Below are positions 44,101 through 53,100 of a stretch of 64,000 nt of DNA, piece by piece. The notes below the pieces were generated by a model. It ran no database searches, had not been told where the DNA came from, and was given only the letters and a program-made list of their open reading frames with translations. A program made the translations under genes and the position numbers. The DNA is from Catenuloplanes indicus. GTDB taxonomy: Bacteria > Actinomycetota > Actinomycetes > Mycobacteriales > Micromonosporaceae. Numbering within the stretch: position 1 is the first letter of the stretch; every line of letters begins with the position of its first letter. The stretch covers positions 7,440,001 through 7,504,000 of the forward strand of contig NZ_JAUSUZ010000001.1 in the NCBI RefSeq assembly GCF_030813715.1, written 5' to 3'.

Positions 44101-47100
44101 GCCGGATCGGCTTGGCCGTTCCCGGCCCGTTCCTGATGCTGGCTGCCCGCCTCGGGGTCAAGCCGCGGCCGCTGGCGGTGTTCGGACCGCACCTGCGTGC
44201 GCTCGCGGTGACCGGCGGTACGCGTCCGCTCGACCTGCTCGACCGGCTGCGGCCTGCGGGTGTGCGGACCGTGTCGGACATCGTCGGGCTGACCGAGGTA
44301 GCCGACCGGCTGGATCTGGACGAGACCGACCTGCCGGCGCTGCTGTCCTTCGCCGCCGAGCAGGTGGCACCGGAGCTGCTGGTCGCGCTGCGCGACGCCG
44401 ACCTCGCCACCGCGATGGACACGGCGCGGATGCGGATGCGGATGCGTTCCGGGACGGATCTCGGCGCGTCCGTACTCCGGCTGCGCGGCCGGGCGGAACT
44501 GACCGCGCTCGCCAGCCATCTGGGGGTGAAACCGGAGCATCTGGCCGGGATCGCGGCTCGGGTGTGGGCGGCCGTGTCCCGGCTCGGCAGCCCGTACGGA
44601 GGACCGGAACCGGACGTCTATGAGGAGCGGGTGGGCGAGCGGCGCGAATGGCGCGAGTGGCATGCCGGGCAGCCCGGCCCGTGGCAGGCCTGGCCGACGG
44701 CTGCTGCGGAGTCCGATGAGACGGCAATCGGCCGCGAGCGGGCGATTCGGGACGCGCTGGTGCGGCAGTATCAGCGCCGGGCCGAGCGGATCACGGACGA
44801 GATCGGCGCGTCGATGCGTACCGACGGGCTGCTCGATCCGATTCCGGCCGGCGCCGGGCGGCCGGGGACGGACCTGACGATGGTCCGCAACGTCGTGGGT
44901 GTTATCGGGCGGCTCGGTGCCCCGCCCAGCGCCCTGGCCGCGCTGCTGCCGTCGCGGCACGTGGAGTTCCTGCTGCCCGAGTTCTTCGGCGACGTGCCGC
45001 TGGCGCTGGTCGCCGACCACGTGCGGACGCTGGCCGGACCCGTGCCACCGCCGGATGGCTATGGAATCGGTGCCGCGGAACGATCCTCGTGGATCGACCG
45101 GCTGGGCGTGACCGAGGAGACGATCGACCGGCTGATGAGCGTGTCGTGGGCAGATCCGCTGAAGATCGTGCTGGCGGCGACCCGGGCCGGTCTGCCGCAG
45201 AGTGCCCTGCCCGCGCTGACCGAGCTGACACTGAAGGCCGGCGTCGTCCCTGAGCTGGGCCGAATCGGGCTCCAGCACGGGCTGGACACGATGAAGGTGC
45301 TCGAGACCGCGACGCGGACCGCGGGCGGCGTGGACCCCGCACACCTGATGCCGTTCGCAACCCTGATCGCCGACCCGGAGATCCGGCCCGATGAGCTGGC
45401 CGCGGCCCTGACGGGGACGGCGGACCGCATCTCGCCCGTGCTCGACGACAAGATGCGGCTGCCCTGGGTGTTCCGCCAGGCGTTCCGGTGGATGCACGGC
45501 ACGGGCGGCGATTGGTTCGACACCGCGCACCTGATCGAGCTGCTGGTCGACGTCCCGCGCCTGACCCGCGAGCGGTACGTCGACCTGTTCGACGACATGT
45601 CGGAGCTGCACGATCTCCTTCAATCGGCGGTCAGAATCGCGCTGCAGTCCTCGCTCGGGTCCGGGCCGCTCCGGCCACTGCTGGAGAAGATCGGAGTCTG
45701 GGCATCCAGCCTGTTCAAGACCGGGTTCGTGGATGATCTCGAACCGCTGAGCCGGCCCCTCGAGGTCCCGCCGTCCGAGAGCCCGGCGCTCGGCTACGAC
45801 CGGGACGGCGAACTGCGCCGCCAGCAGAACTGGCGGCGAGTGTTCGATCCACTTACCACGCTGATCGTCACGCGTCAGGCGTCGGTCCCCCGGGAAGTCA
45901 CGGCCCGGCTGTACGACGCGGTAACACAGCGCCCCCAGGCGATCGCCGCGTTCGCGGCAGCATACGAGCCACCCGCTTCGGGCCGCAGCCACGCCACCTG
46001 GGCCCTGCAGAGCGCAATGATCCGCTGGGACGTGGAGTACGCGGAGGCGCTCGCCGCGAACGCCGCCACGGTACTCCGCGTGGCGCAGGTTCCGGCGGAG
46101 GTCGAGAACATGATCACGACCGTGGCGGACCGGCTGGTGGCGCTGGCCTCGGCGTACCGGCTCGCCAAGGCGGAACATCCCGTCAACCGCACCCCGGATC
46201 ACCTCACCGACGTGGACATCGTCAGCATTCTCGGCAGCGCGCCCCCGGCCGTCGGCCGGGAGGCACTCGACAGTGACGGTGTGGGCCGGCTCGCCGTCGC
46301 CTGGTTCCGCTCCAGGTGGTCGGGCAAGCTGCCCCGGATCGCCCTGAAGGAACTCGAGGAAGACCTTCGGGTACGCCCGTGGTTGAACCCTCAGCAGCTC
46401 CATGCACTGATGGGGGAGACCGAGCAGTTACCCGACCGGCTGCGCGACCTCGCCATCAAGATCCATCGGCTCCCCGTCGAGCTGCCGCGGCTCGCCCGGT
46501 CCGCCGGCGTGTCGCCCAGCTCGTTCGCCGAGCTGGCGGTTGGCTGGGAGATCGACCCGGCGCTTCTGGCGGCCGTGTTCGGGGACGATCCAGCGCCGAA
46601 GGACGAGTCGGCCGTCATCGCCATCGTCGAGCGGATCACCGCGGTGGCTGCGCGGGTCGGCGCCAGCCCGGCCGTCCTGCTGGAGAGCCTTGCGCTGTCC
46701 GGATATCACTGGCACCAACGGCACGATGCCCCCGACTGGAACGCGCACCGGGTGCTGTCCATGTGGATGGGGGTGACGCTGGCACCGTCCGATCCCACCC
46801 CGTCGTCGGCGGTGCTGCAGGGCTGGCGGAGACTGCTCGAAGAGCTGGCAACCCTCTTCGGGCTGGACCGTCACTCGATAGCCGACCTCGCCGCGCAACT
46901 GCGGGTGCCTTCGGTCTGGGTGCTGTCGCACAGCGTCCGGATCGGCCGTGTTCCGACCGACCTGCCGGAGATCGCCGACCGTCTGGGCGTGGCTCCCGAC
47001 GCGCTGTTCGCCTTCACCGCGATGCTGTCCATCGACCCCGCGGTCCTCACCGCCGACGACGAGGTGCTGGCCGCTCTCGCGCGCCGGAGTAATGACAGCC

Positions 47101-50100
47101 CGTCCCGCTTCAACCCGGTTCGGCGTGCGATCGCGGGAATGTCCGACGGGGCCATCGAGGCCATCCGCCGGCGCACCCGAACGGCCACCTCGAGGACTCC
47201 GGATCCGTCCGACCCGGGAACACTGCCGGTGGTGACCGAGTCGCTGTGGCGGATCCTCCGTGCGACCGGTGATGTCCCGGCCGGCCTCAGGAAAATTTTC
47301 GCGCACACCAGGGCATCCCCGCGCCTGCTGATCGCGGCGGCGGGACAGCTCGGCCGGTCGCTCGATCTGATCGCACTGGCCGAGCGGTTCATGCCGCTCG
47401 GCCAGGACAAGGGATCCGGCGACACCCTGAGCTGGCTGACCGGCGGGTTCGAGGCCTGGGTCACCCGGCTCGGCGAGCACGCGCACCTGACCGAGGCCGA
47501 GCTGCTGTGGGCGGACGAGGCGCTCGAGGACGGCCGGCGCGACAGTCTGCGCAGGCTGCAGGCGATGGAGCCGCAGAATGCCCGGATGCTCATGCTCCGG
47601 CTCCGTCTGCAACACGGGCGGTTGACCCAGGAGGCGCTGGCCGCACTGGTACGGGACCACCCGCACGACGCGGCGGACATGGTGCGCGATGCAGTCAGCG
47701 GCCGGAGCTTCTCGCACCAGGACGTACCGGTGCTGCCCGGACAGCCGGTGGAGCATGGCGTCGACGTGCTGCTGACCGCGCCGAACGGGTTCACGCAGGT
47801 GCAGTGGCACGAGTTCACCGAAACGCCGGATATCACGGTCGAAGGGCAGCGCGTCCGCGCGTCCCCTGCCGAGACCGCCGGTGGATGGGAGGCAATCGGC
47901 CGGTTACTGCGGATTCTGTATGGCGGGGACGGCCGGATCCGCACGCCCTCCGCCACGATCCGGCTGACGACCCGCTTCGGGGATGAACGGGCGTACGTCC
48001 GCCTGGCCCAGCTCTTCTACGGCAGCCTGCCGGTGCTCCGCCGGATGGGTCTGCTGGCCCCGGCGGTCGGCACCGGGGACGAGGAACGAGCCGGGTGGGT
48101 GACGGTCCAGGACTTCCTCAACGACCACCAGGTCCGGGGGCACGTCATGGAGGTCACGCCGGACTGGTGGGTCGACTTCCACCTCGACGCGGTGACCCCG
48201 GCCCAGCTCCAGGCCGCCGCTGCGATCTTCAGCGCGTTCGTCGCCGAGGCCCGCACTCCCCGCCTGATCACCGATCTCGACACCTGGGCGTTCCCGCAGG
48301 CCGATGCGTACATCAACGACTCCGGCCCGCTGCAGCAGCGGCACGAGGAGGATTTCCGGCGGCTGCTTCCGCTGATCTCCGAACCGGTGGCGCGCTTGCA
48401 GGCGGCGATCCTGTTCCAGGTCGTCGGCTGGGCGCCGGCACGACCGTACGACACGATGCCGCACGGCACGGCCATGGTGGACGTGCGGCCACCGCCCGGC
48501 ATCGGACCGCTCCTCGACGGGACCCCCGAATCGGAGCCCTACGTGGTGCCGGAACCCCGACTCGGCGAACCCGTCGCGAGGAGGTCGGCGGACGACCTCA
48601 CGCAGTGGCTGCGCCAGCGGGTCGCGGACGGGCTGCACCCGGTGCCGCACACCGCCGACCGGCCGGGCCCGACGAGGATGAGGCTGCTGCAGGAGCTGTC
48701 CCTCGAGTTCGAGTTGCCGCTCCGCCGGACCGGCAACTCGTGGACCTCGGCACCGCCCACGCGCCGCCTCGAAGCGATCGCGCAGCGGCTCGGGGGGTTC
48801 GGTGCGGTGTCCAAGAACGACAAGATCTGGACACTCTACCTGGGCGACCTGAACGAGCTGCCGAACCTCTGGCAGTACCTGGGCACCGTGCTGGACGCAT
48901 TGGAGCGGTTCGGAGCGACGATTCTCCCCAAGTCGATGTCCGTCGGTGTCCGGGTCACCGGCCAGAGCACCGAGCAGGGCCTGCAGGCGGTCGGCGACGA
49001 GTACCGGGACGTGCTCGATCGCCTGACGACCGACCCGGCCGCCGACCGGGTGCGGTCACGGGCGCAGCGTGCGACGAGCCGCGCGGACGATGTGCTCACC
49101 TTCTCCGGCCTCGACCCGGTTCTGGACCTGCCGGTGCTCCAGGTACACCTCAAGACGCTGATCGGGCTGGTCGCGCTCGCCGAAGCCCGGTCCGTCCAGC
49201 CGAGCGGGGGGATGGACGTCGACCGGCCGTCGCGGGCCGGTGCTCCGCTCGGCGACCGGTGGCGTATGCACGATCTACCGGCCGCGCGGGAGAACCGCTT
49301 CCTGGCCGCGATGTTTCCTGACCGGGCTGACCGCTGGCAGGCGCTCGCGCTGTTCATGGTCACGCCGTGGCACCCGGGGGACGACCACGAGGGCCTGCCG
49401 TACGGTGTGTCCGTCAACGAGGCGGCGGCGCTGGGCCGGCCGGCGCCGTGGCCGGAGGATCTCACGGAGATCCTGCACCTCGAGCACCCGGCGTTCGCGA
49501 TGGCCGCGATGAATGACGGACTGCCCGCCGCCGAGTTCACGGCGCTGCTGCCGGCGCGCTTCCTGGACGATTTCGTCGAGCGGGCCCGCGCCGCGCATCT
49601 GCTGTCCTACCCCGGGACGAGCCACGAGGAGCTGCGGGAACGCGCTTCGGTGACTCGGGTTGCATGGTCCGATCCGGACCAGAGCCTGTTGCCGTCCCGC
49701 TGGTGGACCGACTGGTACGCGGCACTCGGCATGTCCCCGGCACCCGGCGCCACACCGCGGCGCCCACCGGTCGTCGCGTCCGGAGACCGGAACCCGGTCA
49801 CCTGGATCACCGCGCAGCTCGATGCGGACCTCAGCCTCGACGTGCTACGCGACCTGGAGAATCAGCTGGTCCTCCGTGGTCACGACGAGCCGGCACGGCA
49901 GCAGCGTATGGCGGTCCGGCAGCGGATAGCGGCAGCCACCGGTACCCTCGCTCCGCGTGCTGCTCCCGGGGCCGACCTGCGGGCGAGTGAGGTCGCGCAG
50001 AGCGAAACGACGGATCTGATGGTGGTGTCCGTGTTCCGCTCGGCCGTCACCCAGGACGCGCTGCCCACGGAGCTGAGGTCCGGCGAGAGTCAGTGGCCCG

Positions 50101-53100
50101 GCCCGATGATCCAATACGTGATCGACAAGGTCGGGCACGATCGTGCGCGGTTCGAGACCCTCCCCGGGCGTACCGTCGGCGAGCTGGTGGCCCAGGCGCT
50201 GCCGATCGGCGCGGTGCTGGCCCTGCACCCGAGCTTCCGGCTCGCCGTGCCTGACCCGGGCATGGACGGCCCGGCCCGGGAACGTCTCGTGCAGAGCGAA
50301 CGGGTCCGCCTGCGTCGCGAGCTCGCCACCCGCCTGGACACTGCCGATCCGGTCCTGCTCGACCTCCTGCACCGGTCGCTGCAGGAGGAGGACGAGGGGG
50401 ATGCGGACCCGGTGCTCGGGGCGTTGAAGGCTCACCTGGACGGCCATCCCACCACGCTGCCGACCCGCACCGTCATGTTGACCACGCTGCTGGACGACTA
50501 CCTGTCGAACGGCAGTATCGCGATGCCCGAACTGCTCACGCTACTGGGCGTGGCGCTCGACACGGACATCGTGGTGTCCGAGGACGGATTCCGGACCGCG
50601 TACGGACCGCGCAACGGACGAGCCCTGCACATCGCGCGCGGTGGCGTGCACGACGGTTTCCGCGCACTGCTCCAGCCCGAGGGGGTGCTGTCCGCGGCTG
50701 CCAGCATCCCACCGGCCTGGGACGGGACCGCCACCGACTGTGTCGACCGGGCCGAGTCGATCCTCCTGTGGCTGGACGTCGAACTGGTCCAGGCGGTCAC
50801 TGGAATGATGAACAGCCTGGACCGGCTGGGCGCACGGATGGGCGGGCGGTTCCAGCCGGCGTCCGACGCCAGGCGGCTGCGCCATCTCAAAATCGGCTCG
50901 ATCACTCCGGTATGGTCGGTAGAACAGGCACATATGGTGCTGGTCTACCGGGTCGACGAGCACAACTTCCGGATGATCGAGACCCAGGCGGAGGGCACGA
51001 ACCGGCTGCAGCCGTTCACCCTGTCAGCGCTGCCCGCCCAGTTGAGCCAGACGATCCGGCTGCTCGGTGATGACAACGAGGCACTGCTCCAAGCCGACCT
51101 GATCGACCACCGGATCAGGGCCAGCGAGCACGGCTCGGCCGCCCCGGCCACGGACCGTACCTTCGGTGCCCTCCTCGACCCCGGCTTCACCGGCGCCAAT
51201 GCGGCCGGCCCGCGCGGCTCGGCGGCACCGGCTGGCGGCCGTACCCTCGAGGCCGCGATGCGTCTGCCGTCCCAGGGCGGGTGGTCCGCGGGCCTCAGGG
51301 CTGATCTCGGCTGGTTGGCGACGGATCTGGCCGAGGCCGGGTGGGTCGTGCGCAGGGGCGCGACGGCGGCCGTGGACGCGGGTGCCCGGACGATCACGGT
51401 GGTCGACGGCGCTCCGACGGACCGGCAGATGTTCCTGGACGCCCGGGAGTCGTTGTTCGGCCGGTCCCGGATCTTCGACGCCGGTGACTACCGGACGGCC
51501 GATCCGGAGCTGGTCCAGCGGGTACGGGAACACGTCACGAGGAACTACGCGGTGCTGGCCGCCCTGTCGGATCCGGCTGCCGAGAAGAGCCGGCGGAAGG
51601 CGGCCAAACAGGCCTGGCTGGCGGTGGTCGACCTGGTGCGGGCCGGAGCAGGACTGCCGGAGTACACCGGGATCGAATGGACCAGCCCGAACACCAGAGA
51701 GGAGGGCGGGTTCGACAGCAGAGCATGGCTGATGAAGCTGAACGGCGGCTCATCGGTCGACGAGCTGATGTCGACCATCCTCCACGAGACCGTGCACGCG
51801 GAGCAGCGTGCCGCCGCCCTCCAGGCCGTGCACCTCACCCCGGGCGGCACTGACCGGTCGGAATGGCTGCTGACCGAGCCCGGCACCGAGGCGGCTCTGC
51901 GCGCCACCGCGGTTCCCGGCGATCGCCGGCACGCGATGGCGTTGTGGGAGGAGGACGAGAACCAGGTCCGCACCCGCGATGGTCAGGGAGAGTATTGGGA
52001 GATCACCGGGCTCGATCCGCTCAGGACACCACCGGCCACCGACGCCGCCGCCGGATCCTGGCTGCGCGAGAGGCTGTCGGCCGGGCACCGGAACTGGGCG
52101 CGGACGAGCACCGAGCAGGGGGCCTACTACTCGGTGAACCCGATCGAGGCGGCGGCGTTCCTGGTCGAGCGGCGCGTGCAGGCCGCGGGATCGGTCAGGG
52201 ACTGGCGGGACACCCCGGTCGGCCGGCTGACCGAACCTCCCGGGCATCGGGTGATGTCGCTGGGACCGGCCGGTGTGCTGATCTACCCGGCCGAGATGCA
52301 ACCGCCGTCCCGGGCGGGACGGCGGGCGTCGGAGGACCAGCCGCTGGTCGTCGTGCACCTGCCGGCGGACGGGCTGTCCACCGATCGGCTCCGCGCGGCC
52401 CTGCCCGTCGGCCTGCCTGCCGACGCGCTGGTGGAACTGAGCACCGACCGGCCGATCCCCGCGGCGCTCGCGGTGGAGTTGGCCGGTGCGCTGGGCGACT
52501 CACAGGCGTTCGCCGTCGGCAGGCGGACGGTGGATCCCACCGGGGACAGCGCGAACCATTTCACCGGGTACGGCCGTAACCACCGTCGTGCGCTGGGCCG
52601 CTGGGTCGACTACTACCGGGTGTCGCGTAACCCGCGGGGTGAGTACCGGCAGGATGCGCATCTGCGGGACGGTGTCCCGAACCTGATCGAGATCGTCGCG
52701 GTCGGGGACCGGATCTGGTTCGGTGATCTCGGCACCACACCGGTGATCGCCCCGGGCGATCCGGCGGTCGTCATCGGCACGCCGCACGCCGGCACCCCGT
52801 GGTACCTGTGGCAGGCCGCGCAGACCATGGCCGGCCTGTACGCCGCTGCCGCCGGGGAGCAGCTCCCATCGAGCCAGATCCGGGTGCACCGCCCGGAGCC
52901 GATTCCCGCCGCACCGCCGGCCGCGCCGACGGAGGAGTCCTTCCACGCGGTCACCGACGAGGACCGGTCTCGGTACACGTGGATGTCCAACGACGCCCTC
53001 GACTACGTCGAGATCATCGAGGAGACGGCGCCGGGCAGGGGATTCACCGCGTACCACGTCATGGACGCGCTGATCGACGCCACGGGCGTGCCGCCGGCGG

